This document shows, one piece after another, positions 9,001 through 16,105 of a DNA stretch of 64,000 nucleotides. The DNA lies in contig NZ_FMWM01000002.1 in the NCBI RefSeq assembly GCF_900099555.1, positions 754,018-818,017 of the forward strand, written 5' to 3'. This DNA is from Peptoniphilus raoultii (GTDB taxonomy: Bacteria; Bacillota; Clostridia; Tissierellales; Peptoniphilaceae). Under the pieces are notes generated by a model. That model did no database searches, was not told the DNA's origin, and worked only from the letters and a program-made list of their open reading frames with translations. Within the stretch, counting starts at the first letter, position 1, and each line of letters begins with the position of its first letter. Made by a program: the position numbers and the translations under genes.

Positions 9001-9452
9001 CTAATTCAAAGATACCTGCCTATGTAAGTGAAAAAACCATTAAGCAACTCTTTTTAAAAATTGGTGATAAAGAATATAGGGACAATTTAGGCAACAAATA
9101 CCAGCTAGAAGTGGCACCTATAATCAAAAACGATAGGACCCTCATACCAGCAAGGGCAGTAGCAGAAATCTTGGGAACAAAAGTTGCTTGGGATAATAAA
9201 ACAAGGACAGCAAGCTTTAGCAAGGGAGGTCTAGTGGCAAAAATCCAAATAGACGGAAATAAAATAGTCTTAAGCAATGGAAGGACCATAGAAATGGATT
9301 CAAAACCCCTTAACATAGAAGGGAGAATACTCATTTCTTTAACAAATTTAGCCAATGCCCTTGGCATAGACAATGGAAATATTAAAGATGGAATAAATCA
9401 AACCATAGAATGGGATGACCAAAACAAGACCGTAATAATCAATCTAAGCTGA
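6090..9452 (+). CDS. Secreted papain-like (C1A, Cwp84-type) cysteine protease with stalk domain
   Basis: A 1120-aa protein with signal peptide 1-33 (cleavage after VFA). Residues 115-375 are a C1 peptidase: oxyanion Gln134 and nucleophile Cys140 in QFNTGTCWAQA, His324 in NHAVELIGW and Asn353 in LVKNS, in the family order and with the papain Gln-to-Cys spacing of six. Residues 380-580 resemble the lectin-like domain that follows the protease in Clostridioides Cwp84/Cwp13. Then come divergent InlB-type repeats (about 587-655 and 748-815, GYEFDKWEVEGA), an InlB B-repeat (660-745, FKGWFIG), a further repeat and a Pro-rich linker. Residues 985-1120 are the stalk domain with DRTLIPARAVAEILG. It is likely cell-surface bound and matures surface proteins or degrades host proteins; the substrate is unknown. 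Start: AAAGGAG before ATG 6090. Confidence 0.85.
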   Translation: MYLLKKKLGTKFWIMLLALTILISAFAMPVFAAGQSKEPMPPAKQEETLKSAPISLKEIEEPIPNPQYQYYLNHKEEFTYGYIPPKYIFPQEKTRNIRTRAASPVANIRKYDSRSSDTKENHFGRNVITPRKNQFNTGTCWAQANLAVVESLLKINLNQDYDLSEGHMAYNIDDHTDLQSGGNDEDVLAYCARLAGPVLESNFPAYTIDETNPKDKTYKEFDPSRANLLPVGERDTFKILGDAFNKKLDVFVPKTLELDLTLENLKKCIYENGSVPASYFITYDGYNKFVLGNKPWDGPIVKTMGVRYHYINSSPGSKTMITNHAVELIGWDDDMKITNSKEETATGAFLVKNSIPAPPFNPYDDFRGYHWISYESFLGNGDIVPSFKKIITPRDARLMSQDERKNLKNVYNTGKTSYLREANIKGNLNKAINIYERSNNEPETIKYLTYYNVSDGPASYKIFITEDKDILKGHKTTFANGTQGETLEDIQSDKWVALASGTFTEKGYNTLEVTKPFTLTSDKFALKIEIESKKIGLAYKSWSEGEKVPTISYRYNDENADPFFEKIRDLYCLFLGTVTVKANEYTVTVTKDGNGTATADLTKGPKGTKVTLKAEPNQGYEFDKWEVEGARVADPQASETILTIGEGNASAKAIFKEIAPTEYTVSFETAYGTKPEDQKIKENGKATAPQGYEKDITEILNNASGKTYVFKGWFIGTEEYNFETEVKEDKKLTAKWEEKIIPIAEYTVTVSSDTNGTATADLAKGPKGTKVTLTAVPNQGYEFDKWEVEGAIVADPQAPTTTLTLGEENVSAKAIFKEVLKKILDVEDDKIEDPSTTGYIKFVFDARSFGQIAGKGKVAFEVLKGTSFKDPDLQKKIKEEVEGKLKSGDKEFMGWSPQITKDASNVEEGAIDDKRIYAALYKGNTPPDPSIPKPQDPQPQIPRKDHNDYYEYEYYPFYKRYNEDLFKLLDTNSKIPAYVSEKTIKQLFLKIGDKEYRDNLGNKYQLEVAPIIKNDRTLIPARAVAEILGTKVAWDNKTRTASFSKGGLVAKIQIDGNKIVLSNGRTIEMDSKPLNIEGRILISLTNLANALGIDNGNIKDGINQTIEWDDQNKTVIINLS

Positions 9453-9531
9453 CACAAAACCATAAGCGTTGCTCACAAGATGAGCGAAAAAAGTTATAAG
9501 CCTTTATTTAAGGGCGAGATGAAAGTATCTT

Positions 9532-9562
9532 AGAGACTCGTATAAACGAGTCTCTATTTTTT
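9532..9562 (+). terminator. Rho-independent terminator of the protease gene
   Basis: AGAGACTCG (9532-9540) pairs perfectly with CGAGTCTCT (9547-9555), followed by a T-rich tract to 9562. The stem is nearly the same as those at 4760-4781 and 54174-54200. The IS200 element starts directly at the end of the T-run. Confidence 0.88.
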
Positions 9563-9582
9563 GTACGTTTTAGCATGAATAA

Positions 9583-9603
9583 ACCACCAGCTATGCTGGT
9601 GGT
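9583..9603 (+). repeat. IS200 left-end hairpin (copy 1)
   Basis: ACCACCAGC pairs with GCTGGTGGT around a TAT loop. In IS200/IS605 elements such hairpins are bound by TnpA for single-strand excision. Confidence 0.8.
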
Positions 9604-9633
9604 AGGAAAACAAGCTTTAGCTTCAAGCAAAAA

Positions 9634-9690
9634 ACCTCCCGTGATAAACTAAGTATGTTACAGGCAGTAGCATAAATAGAAAAGGGAGGT
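9634..9690 (+). promoter_or_regulatory. Anti-Shine-Dalgarno pairing upstream of tnpA (copy 1)
   Basis: ACCTCCC (9634-9640) is fully complementary to GGGAGGT (9684-9690), the ribosome site 8 nt before the tnpA ATG. Sequestration of the tnpA ribosome site by an upstream stem is known for Salmonella IS200. The same arrangement is present in copy 2 (41423-41479). Confidence 0.6.
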
Positions 9691-9698
9691 ATCCTAAA

Positions 9699-10085
9699 AT
9701 GGATAAAAACAGTTTATCACATACATCATGGAATTGTAAGTATCACATAGTATTTGCTCCGAAATACAGGAGACAAGTAATATATGGAAGATTAAAACAA
9801 GATATTGGAAAAATATTAATAGACTTATGTGAGAGAAAAGGAATAAACATAATAGAAGCAGAATGTTGTCCAGACCATATTCATATATTGTTGGAAATCC
9901 CACCAAAATATAGCATATCTCAAACAATGGGATATTTAAAAGGGAAAAGTATCCTGATAATATTTGATAGGCACGCAAACTTAAAATATAAATATGGAAA
10001 TAGACATTTTTGGCGCAGAGGATATTATGTAGATACAGCAGGAAAGAATGCGAAAAAGATACAAGAATATAAAAAAATCAATTAA
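9699..10085 (+). pseudogene. tnpA: IS200-type Y1 transposase TnpA, frameshifted
   Basis: 128-aa frame, identical in design to the intact 141-aa copy at 41488. It has the HUH motif DHIHILLE, and the catalytic tyrosine region is present as GYYVDTAGKN. Near 10071 the run after GAATAT is one base shorter than in copy 2, so the frame shifts and stops at 10085, losing the last residues of the C-terminal helix. The helix carrying the catalytic Tyr is complete, so partial activity cannot be excluded. Other changes: ILID for ILGD and HFWRRG for HFWCRG. Confidence 0.85.
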
Positions 10086-10117
10086 AAGAAGATTACATAG
10101 CAGATCAAATAAGTATT

Positions 10118-10290
10118 AAAGAATTTGTATACCCGTTTACGGGTGAGCAAGTAAACAAAAGCAAAAAATAAGGTGCTTTAGCATCAGCTGTGAAAATTGG
10201 TGCGCGAGAAAGAAAGTTCAAAGCATGGAATGCTGCCGGTAACAGCCCCTTATAGGGGCAAAACAAACCACCGGCTAAGCCGGTGGTTAT
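10118..10290 (+). other. Structured 3' non-coding tail of IS200 copy 1 (candidate ncRNA)
   Basis: About 170 bp after tnpA are conserved with copy 2 and rich in stems: CCCG/CGGG at 10132-10143, GCATCA with TGGTGC (GCACCA in copy 2, so pairing is kept by a G-U change), AGCAT/ATGCT, GCCCC/GGGGC and the right-end hairpin (10268-10288). Substitutions between the copies fall in loops or preserve pairing. This resembles the right-end RNA (omega-RNA) region of tnpB-bearing relatives. Function here is unproven. Confidence 0.4.
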
Positions 10291-10362
10291 GATTGCTTAA
10301 GCAACTATTTTTTTATTCTTTTTGTTAAGATGAATGTATAAATAACTATAAGGAGGTTTTCC

Positions 10363-10689
10363 ATGAAAAATTTAGATGAGGGAAAAATCATAGATATTAA
10401 ATCATTTTTAGATTACAAGGAAGGTGAAATTACAAATTTAGAGCTTGCAAATAATGATGGTCTAAAACTTATAATGATGGCCTTTGACAAGGAGACGGGA
10501 CTTAAACCTCATGCGGCTCCAGGTGATACTCTTCTTCTTGCCCTAGAAGGAAAGGCAAAAATTTTAGTAGGCGATAATGAATTTATCATAAGTGAAGGAG
10601 AAGAGATTGTTCTTATCATGGGAATTATTCATAATGTTACAAGCCAAGGCAAATTTAAAATGCTTTTGATTTTGGAAAAAGAAAATTAA
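10363..10689 (+). CDS. Small single-domain cupin protein
   Basis: A 108-aa Cupin_2-type protein. The N-terminal 40 residues precede the barrel. Motif 1 is represented by GLKPHAAPGDTLLLALEG and motif 2 by GEEIVLIMGIIHNV. The two histidines are likely metal ligands, but the full four-ligand set of enzymatic cupins is not present, so it may be a binding or regulatory cupin. An excellent AAGGAGG precedes the ATG. It appears monocistronic, with a weak hairpin over its stop codon. No substrate can be assigned. Related small cupins are common as stand-alone proteins in anaerobic Firmicutes. Confidence 0.75.
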   Translation: MKNLDEGKIIDIKSFLDYKEGEITNLELANNDGLKLIMMAFDKETGLKPHAAPGDTLLLALEGKAKILVGDNEFIISEGEEIVLIMGIIHNVTSQGKFKMLLILEKEN

Positions 10690-10720
10690 ATTGCATATTT
10701 AAGTTTTTTGCAATTTTAAT
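10689..10720 (+). terminator. Weak terminator after the cupin gene
   Basis: AATTGCA (10689-10695) and TGCAATT (10709-10715) form a short stem overlapping the stop codon, followed by TTTAATTTT. Confidence 0.4.
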
Positions 10721-10797
10721 TTTAGGGCTTAATATTTAGTTTAAAGGGAAATTTTTGTTATAATAAAATAAGACAAGTTATAGAAAGGAAGATTATA

Positions 10798-11625
10798 ATG
10801 AAAATTATTTCGTGGAACATTGACTCTTTAAATGCCGCCCTAACTTCTGATTCAAATAGGGCACTTTTAACAAGAGAAATTTTATATAATTTAAAAAATG
10901 AAGAACCAGATATTATTGCCATTCAGGAAACAAAACTTCCTATGGGCGGTCCTTCAAAAAAACACAAGGAAATTTTAGATGAAAATTTCAAGGACTATGA
11001 CTATGCATGGCTAACTTCTAAAGAGCCAGCAAGAAAAGGCTATGCAGGCACTATGTTTTTATACAAAAAATCCATCACTCCAGACATAACTTATCCTGTC
11101 ATTGGAGCGCCTACAACAATGGATTTTGAAGGAAGAATAATTACAATGGAAATGGAAAATTTTTATTTAATAAATGTCTACACCCCAAATGCAGGTAGCG
11201 ATTTAAAAAGACTTTCCGACAGGCAAATTTGGGACGAAAAATTTGCAGATTATCTTTGCAAGCTAAATGAAAAAAAACCAGTAATTGCAACAGGAGATTT
11301 TAATGTTGCCCATAGGGAAATTGATCTTGCTCACCCTGACACAAATCATTTTTCAGCTGGATTTACTGACGAAGAAAGGCAAGGATTTTCCAATTTACTG
11401 GCAAGGGGATTTATAGATACATTTAGATTAATTCATGGCGATGTTTTGGGATCTTATACCTGGTGGGCCCAAAGAGTTAAGACTTCAAAAATAAATAATT
11501 CAGGATGGAGAATTGATTATTTTATAGTTTCGAATTCTCTTAAGGACAAGATAATAAAATCAGAAATGATTGATTCTGGACAAAGGCAAGACCATGCCCC
11601 AATACTTTTAGAAATAAAAGAATAA
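10798..11625 (+). CDS. Exonuclease III / AP endonuclease
   Basis: A 275-aa member of the exonuclease III family (ExoA/XthA), which cuts DNA 5' to abasic sites and removes 3' blocking groups in base-excision repair. Motifs in order: WNIDSLN (metal-binding Asn), IIAIQETK (metal-binding Glu near residue 42), VYTPNAG, TGDFNVAHREID (Asp/Asn of the active site), GWRIDYFIVS and the C-terminal DHAPILL with the catalytic His. The length is normal for the family. GAAAGGAAG precedes the ATG, and a TATAAT-like box lies about 40 bp upstream. It is a single gene closed by a strong terminator. Whether the functional name is exoA or xth cannot be decided here. Confidence 0.9.
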   Translation: MKIISWNIDSLNAALTSDSNRALLTREILYNLKNEEPDIIAIQETKLPMGGPSKKHKEILDENFKDYDYAWLTSKEPARKGYAGTMFLYKKSITPDITYPVIGAPTTMDFEGRIITMEMENFYLINVYTPNAGSDLKRLSDRQIWDEKFADYLCKLNEKKPVIATGDFNVAHREIDLAHPDTNHFSAGFTDEERQGFSNLLARGFIDTFRLIHGDVLGSYTWWAQRVKTSKINNSGWRIDYFIVSNSLKDKIIKSEMIDSGQRQDHAPILLEIKE

Positions 11626-11640
11626 TAATAATTTAAAGAG

Positions 11641-11675
11641 CAAGGACCGATTTTTTTTGGTCCTTGAATTTTTAT
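11641..11675 (+). terminator. Rho-independent terminator after exonuclease III
   Basis: CAAGGACC (11641-11648) pairs with GGTCCTTG (11659-11666), followed by AATTTTTATT. Confidence 0.88.
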
Positions 11676-11686
11676 TATTACTATTT

Positions 11687-11722
11687 AAAAAAAGGGGACT
11701 TCCCATTAAAGTGGAACGTCCC
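11687..11722 (-). terminator. Terminator of the ABC transporter operon
   Basis: On the minus strand GGGAC (11722-11718) pairs with GTCCCC (11699-11694), with an inner TTCC/GGAA stem, followed by T7 (11693-11687). It closes the leftward operon. Confidence 0.8.
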
Positions 11723-11783
11723 TATTATTTTTAACTATCTCTGCAATTTTAAAAGTGATTTTTCAGTTCTTAAATTTTTATAA

Positions 11784-12623
11784 TTAGTATTTCAATTCCT
11801 TTGAGCCATATACAAGATAGGTAAGGATTATAAAGACTATAAAGATTACAAGATTTAAACCTAAACCAACTAAATTTAAATTACTAGAAATAAAGGAGTA
11901 GGGTTTAAATACTTCATTTGGGAAGAAGCTAACTGCTTTTAAAAATCCTCCGCCAACTGCCTTAGCAATTACTGTTAAAAGAATTATTAAGAATATAAAT
12001 AAAGTTGCAATGGCATCTTGGTGAAGTGATTGCCATGAGCAGGTTGAAATAAAAAATCCAATTGCCATAAAGACAAGACCGCCGCCTAAAAGGCTTATAA
12101 ATATTCTTAAAATTGCTTCTAATACGTCAAAGTTTGAAAAGTTTGAGATATATTCTGCATTTATTCCCACAGCTTTAATGGCATAGATAAAGCCAAAAGT
12201 TGCAAGGCTTAAAAATATAAGTAGGAAAATATAAATTATTGTATCGGCAATTAATTTTCCTGTAACAATTTCTGATTTTGAAATTGGATTTGAATATATA
12301 TAGGATATATTTCCGCTTGCTTGTTCCTTTGAAAGAGAAGATGCACCAATTTGCATAGCGAACATAAATACTAAAATTCCAATATAATAATATATTAGAG
12401 CTATATATTCACTAATATTTGTTAAGTCAAAACCGTCTTCAATTCCTAAAATATTTCTTGTTACATCACCCATAGAAAAAATTAAGGATTCAGTAATATT
12501 TGTCATTTGCGGTTCAACTAAAAGAGGGAAGAAAGCTGTCATAAGACCAAGTAAAATTACTATAACTATGGTCCAAGCTATTAATTTCCCAAAATTATTT
12601 TTAAGTTCCATTGAAAATATCAT
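11784..12623 (-). CDS. ABC-2-type transporter permease
   Basis: A 279-aa integral membrane protein with about six hydrophobic segments: residues 14-34, 66-86, 110-135, 170-195, 210-232 and 250-272. The ABC2_membrane_2-like pattern includes the cytosolic stretch SSLSKEQASGNISYIYSNPISKSE between the second and third segments, where EQ.SG.. .Y is typical of this family. The start lies 2 nt after the stop of the ATPase gene, so the two form one operon and presumably one exporter. The substrate is unknown. Such pairs often export lipids, peptides or antibiotics. Confidence 0.8.
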   Translation of the reverse strand: MIFSMELKNNFGKLIAWTIVIVILLGLMTAFFPLLVEPQMTNITESLIFSMGDVTRNILGIEDGFDLTNISEYIALIYYYIGILVFMFAMQIGASSLSKEQASGNISYIYSNPISKSEIVTGKLIADTIIYIFLLIFLSLATFGFIYAIKAVGINAEYISNFSNFDVLEAILRIFISLLGGGLVFMAIGFFISTCSWQSLHQDAIATLFIFLIILLTVIAKAVGGGFLKAVSFFPNEVFKPYSFISSNLNLVGLGLNLVIFIVFIILTYLVYGSKELKY

Positions 12624-12625
12624 CT

Positions 12626-13954
12626 TTAATCTCTCCCTTCATCTGAAGCAATATTGATTTTTCCTGATTTTTTTATAAAAATCGCATTATCATTTGAATT
12701 GCCTTCGGCATTTTCATTAATAATTATATTTTTTTTTGTTTCATCCTTTTGGGAGTTATCAAAGGATTCTTCTTTAAAAATTTCAGCATTTTTATCTTGG
12801 CTAATAACAGAATCTTGTCCAGTAATTATTTCTGTTTTTAAATTTTCATCTTCAGTTTTTTTATCTTTCTCAACAAAAAGCTCAGCCTTATTTTCTTTGT
12901 CTGCATAATTTTCGCTTTCCACAACTTTAATTTCATTAATTTTTGTGTCAGATAAATCATCCTTAAGGTCCATTGTTTTTTCAAGATCAGGTTTTTTATC
13001 TAAGTTTTTATTAAGTCCTATATCTTTTTTTGGTCTTAACTTATTTTTTTCTTCAGTTCTTCTGTGGGGAACTTCTTTACCATTATTGTAATATGCCAAA
13101 AGTTTATCTTCCAAAGAAGCATTTTCCAAAGAATAGTTATCAAGTCTTTCATCATAAATCACATGGGAAAGTTTTTGAAGGTCCCCGTCATAATAAAGGG
13201 TTGTTTCAATATCTGTATCCCTAACAAGTCTTGCGCCAGCATCTGTGAAATAGGAAAGATTACCCCTATAATTATAAATTCTTAAAATTTTGTCATAGGA
13301 CGGCTTTTCATTATTATATTCTACATCCATAACCCTACCATTATAAAGATAGGCAATTCTCTTAGAATATTTTTTTGCATCTATTAAAGAATTTGTGAGC
13401 AGAAATATTGTTGTTCCTTCGCCCCTATTTAAGTTTACAAGTTGACTAAAAAGTAAATCTTTATCATCTTCTGTCAAAAATTCTTCAGGAGAATCTAAAA
13501 TAAGAAGCCTTGGTTTCACAATTAAAGCATTTATTATTTGGAAAAGTTTCTTTTCCCTATCAGTCATTTCACCAAATTTTAATCTATCATCAAAGTCAAA
13601 GTACCTGCATAAAACATCAACATCTTCCAAACTCTTTAAGTTGTGAGAAGACAGGGTTTTTTTGAAAATATTTATAGCCTTTTGATTGTCGGGAATAAAA
13701 AAATCTGAACTTACAAGGCTGACACTTTCCTTTATTTCTTTAGATTCCTTAAAACAATCCATATCATATATATAAGAGTTTCCTTTATTTACCTTTAAAA
13801 ATCCCATAAGAATTTTTGCAAGAGTTGTTTTTCCAGAATCTTTTGTGCCTAGTAGAGAATAAAATTCACCGTCCATAATTTCAAGATTTAATGAATCAAA
13901 AACTATTTTTCGACCTATTCTCTTTTCTAAATCATTTATAACAATGGCACTCAA
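12626..13954 (-). CDS. ABC transporter ATP-binding protein with degenerate catalytic motifs and acidic tail
   Basis: About 442 aa if read from the TTG at 13954. Residues 1-215 form an ABC ATPase with Walker A GTKDSGKTT. The signature is poor (FGEMTDREKK in place of LSGGQ), Walker B reads LLILDSPEE with Ser where the catalytic Glu normally stands, and the H-loop has Asn (LLTNS) instead of His. Residues 290-442 are a Lys/Glu/Asp-rich unstructured tail. The upstream ATG (13987) lies inside the TATAAT promoter box, so it cannot be in the message. The TTG has GAGGTG 6 nt before it and begins the usual LSAIVINDL N-terminus. It forms an operon with the permease. It may hydrolyse ATP slowly or act as a regulatory subunit. 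Confidence 0.75.
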   Translation of the reverse strand: MSAIVINDLEKRIGRKIVFDSLNLEIMDGEFYSLLGTKDSGKTTLAKILMGFLKVNKGNSYIYDMDCFKESKEIKESVSLVSSDFFIPDNQKAINIFKKTLSSHNLKSLEDVDVLCRYFDFDDRLKFGEMTDREKKLFQIINALIVKPRLLILDSPEEFLTEDDKDLLFSQLVNLNRGEGTTIFLLTNSLIDAKKYSKRIAYLYNGRVMDVEYNNEKPSYDKILRIYNYRGNLSYFTDAGARLVRDTDIETTLYYDGDLQKLSHVIYDERLDNYSLENASLEDKLLAYYNNGKEVPHRRTEEKNKLRPKKDIGLNKNLDKKPDLEKTMDLKDDLSDTKINEIKVVESENYADKENKAELFVEKDKKTEDENLKTEIITGQDSVISQDKNAEIFKEESFDNSQKDETKKNIIINENAEGNSNDNAIFIKKSGKINIASDEGRD

Positions 13955-13985
13955 ATTATTCACCTCTTTTTTAATCATTAATATC

Positions 13986-13991
13986 ATTATA
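13986..13991 (-). promoter_or_regulatory. -10 box of the ABC transporter operon
   Basis: TATAAT on the minus strand, with a weak -35 (TTTTAA) 17 bp upstream. It overlaps the ATG of the longest open frame, which excludes that codon as the start. Confidence 0.6.
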
Positions 13992-14136
13992 CAATATTAA
14001 AGATTTAATTAAAAGAGCTTAAATATTAAGAAAGACTTTGAAAAATTTTATCTATTTTTAATTTTCTCTTAAAATTTTTTTATAATTAATTTTAATGGAG
14101 AGGCTCTTGAGCTTTAATAAAATTTATTTTATATGA

Positions 14137-14142
14137 TATAAT
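14137..14142 (+). promoter_or_regulatory. -10 box upstream of ychF
   Basis: TATAAT 24 bp before the ychF ATG, with no convincing -35. The gene set 14166-17906 probably begins here. Confidence 0.45.
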
Positions 14143-14165
14143 AATTTTAATTTAGGAGTGATCAT

Positions 14166-15260
14166 ATGAAACTTGGAATAGTTGGACTGCCAAATGTGGG
14201 CAAGTCAACTTTATTTAATGCCTTAACTCATGCAGGGGCTGAAGTTGCAAATTATCCCTTTGCAACAATTGAGCCTAATGTTGGAGTTGTAAATGTGCCT
14301 GATGAAAGGCTTAAAGTTTTGGCAAAACTTTCTAATTCTGGAAAAATTGTTTATACAAATATAGAATTTTATGACATTGCTGGTCTTGTTAAGGGAGCAA
14401 GCAAGGGTGAAGGTCTTGGCAATCAATTTCTTTCAAATATTCGTGAAGTTGATGCTATTGTCCATGTTGTAAGATGTTTTAAAGATGAAAATATTATTCA
14501 CGTTGACGGTTCAATTGATCCCATTCGTGACATTGAAAATATTAATTTGGAGCTTATTTTTTCAGACCTTGAACAAATTGAAAAAAGGCTTGGAAGAATT
14601 ACTAAACAAATTAAGGGCGACAAATCTTTAAAAGCTGAAATGGATCTTTTAATTAAATTAAAGGAATCTCTTGAAAAGGAAATTCCAGCAAGGACTGTGG
14701 CCTTAAATGATGAAGAAGAAAAAATCATAAAAAATTTTGCTCTGCTAAGTTCAAAGCCCGTTATTTTTGTGGCAAATGTAAATGAAGATGATGCAAAAAA
14801 TGACGGTGCATCAAATGAAATGGTTCAAAAAGTTAAGGAATATGCAAAAAAATTAGGTGATGAAACTTGTGTAATATCCTGTGAAATAGAAGCTGAAATT
14901 GCAGAGCTTTCAGAAGAAGAAAAGGAAGAATTTTTAAAGGAACTTGGATTTTCAGAATCAGGTCTTGATAAGTTAATAAAATCATCCTATAAACTTTTAG
15001 GCCTAATTTCTTTTTTAACAACAGGAGAAATGGAATCGAGAGCCTGGACCATTAAAAAGGGAACAAAAGCACCAGAAGCTGCAGGAAAAATTCACTCTGA
15101 TATGGAAAGGGGATTTATTAAAGCTGACACAATTTCCTATGAAGATTTAGTTTCTGCTGGCTCAACGGCAGCCGCTCGTGACAAGGGCCTTATTAGAAGT
15201 GAAGGAAAAGAATATGTTATAAAAGACGGAGATGTTGTTGTATTTAAATTTAATGTATAA
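14166..15260 (+). CDS. ychF: Redox/ribosome-associated ATPase YchF (Obg family)
   Basis: A 364-aa protein, the usual length. G1 is GLPNVGKSTLFNAL (residues 6-19), the G3 region is DIAGLVKGASKGEGLGNQFL, a coiled insert follows near 130-200, and residues 280-364 form the TGS domain. YchF binds ATP rather than GTP and associates with ribosomes. AGGAGTG stands 6 nt before the ATG. It is the first gene of a compact run of five housekeeping genes on the same strand. Confidence 0.95.
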   Translation: MKLGIVGLPNVGKSTLFNALTHAGAEVANYPFATIEPNVGVVNVPDERLKVLAKLSNSGKIVYTNIEFYDIAGLVKGASKGEGLGNQFLSNIREVDAIVHVVRCFKDENIIHVDGSIDPIRDIENINLELIFSDLEQIEKRLGRITKQIKGDKSLKAEMDLLIKLKESLEKEIPARTVALNDEEEKIIKNFALLSSKPVIFVANVNEDDAKNDGASNEMVQKVKEYAKKLGDETCVISCEIEAEIAELSEEEKEEFLKELGFSESGLDKLIKSSYKLLGLISFLTTGEMESRAWTIKKGTKAPEAAGKIHSDMERGFIKADTISYEDLVSAGSTAAARDKGLIRSEGKEYVIKDGDVVVFKFNV

Positions 15261-15282
15261 AATTTAAATTATAGGAGAAAAG

Positions 15283-16101
15283 ATGTATAAATTAGTGTCC
15301 ATGGATTTAGATGAAACACTTTTAACTAGAGATAAGAAGATGAGTCCAGATTTCCCAGCCTTTGTAGAAGAACTAAAGGAAAAAAATATTATTCCCATTG
15401 TGGCAACGGGTAGAGAATTTACAACTGCTAAAAAATTTGTGGGAGATGTGGATATAGATTTAATTTGCAATAATGGAAATTTAATTAGAAATTCTAAACA
15501 TGGGGACATACTTTATGTAAATCCCATTTCTTTTGAAGATTTAAGAAGGGTTATGGATTTAGATAAAGAAAAAGTTTTAAGTTGCGTTCTTCATGTTACT
15601 GGGCAAAAGGGAGTAGACCTTGCCTTTCCTGATAGAAAAACAAGGACTCTTGACAAGCATTATGCCAATCATTTTGCAGGAAGAATTAGGGAGGTAGATT
15701 CTATTGAAGATTTAAAATCAAAAGTTTTATCCATAGTCTTTACCGGAGATGACCAAAGGCTTTTTAAACTCTATGAAATTTTAAAGGAAAATATTTCAGA
15801 AGATTTTAATCTTCACCTAATGTCTATGCAATCCCACAAGGGATATATGCTTGAAGTTCTTCAAAAAAACGGGGACAAATTTGTGGGAGTTAGCATTTAT
15901 TGTGAGAAGAAAAATATTGATTTAAAGGATATTATTGCCATTGGAGATGATTCTAACGACAGAAATTTAATTGCTAATGCTGGCTTTGGAATTGCCATGA
16001 AAAATGGAGTTCAGGCCGTAAAGGATGTGGCAAAATTAATTTCTAAAAAAGACAACAACCATAATGGAGCAATAGAAATTTTAAGAGAAGTTTTGTGGTG
16101 A
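15283..16101 (+). CDS. Cof-type HAD-superfamily phosphatase
   Basis: 272 aa. HAD motif I is SMDLDETLL (the nucleophile Asp is followed two residues later by the acid/base Asp), motif II is near VATGREFT, motif III is Lys in HKGYMLEVL and motif IV is AIGDDSNDRNLI. The large C2B-type cap between motifs II and III marks the Cof/YbjI group, which hydrolyses sugar phosphates, nucleotides or FMN. The exact substrate cannot be told from sequence. It begins 22 nt after ychF with AGGAG, and the next gene starts 4 nt after its stop. Confidence 0.88.
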   Translation: MYKLVSMDLDETLLTRDKKMSPDFPAFVEELKEKNIIPIVATGREFTTAKKFVGDVDIDLICNNGNLIRNSKHGDILYVNPISFEDLRRVMDLDKEKVLSCVLHVTGQKGVDLAFPDRKTRTLDKHYANHFAGRIREVDSIEDLKSKVLSIVFTGDDQRLFKLYEILKENISEDFNLHLMSMQSHKGYMLEVLQKNGDKFVGVSIYCEKKNIDLKDIIAIGDDSNDRNLIANAGFGIAMKNGVQAVKDVAKLISKKDNNHNGAIEILREVLW

Positions 16102-16105
16102 TAAG

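Larger units (their letters stand above)
9563..10295 (+). mobile_element. IS200/IS605-family element, copy 1 (tnpA only)
   Basis: About 733 bp, matching copy 2 (41352-42084) over its whole length with a handful of changes. It has no inverted-repeat ends but the typical subterminal hairpins: left ACCACCAGC/GCTGGTGGT and right ACCACCGGC/GCCGGTGGT. It carries tnpA and a 3' non-coding tail but no tnpB. It sits right behind the T-tract of a terminator, as does copy 2. This copy is probably dead because tnpA is frameshifted. Confidence 0.85.

Noticed and set aside
13030-13285. Plus-strand frames opposite the ABC ATPase gene
   Set aside because: Shadows of the minus-strand coding frame, with no initiation signals.
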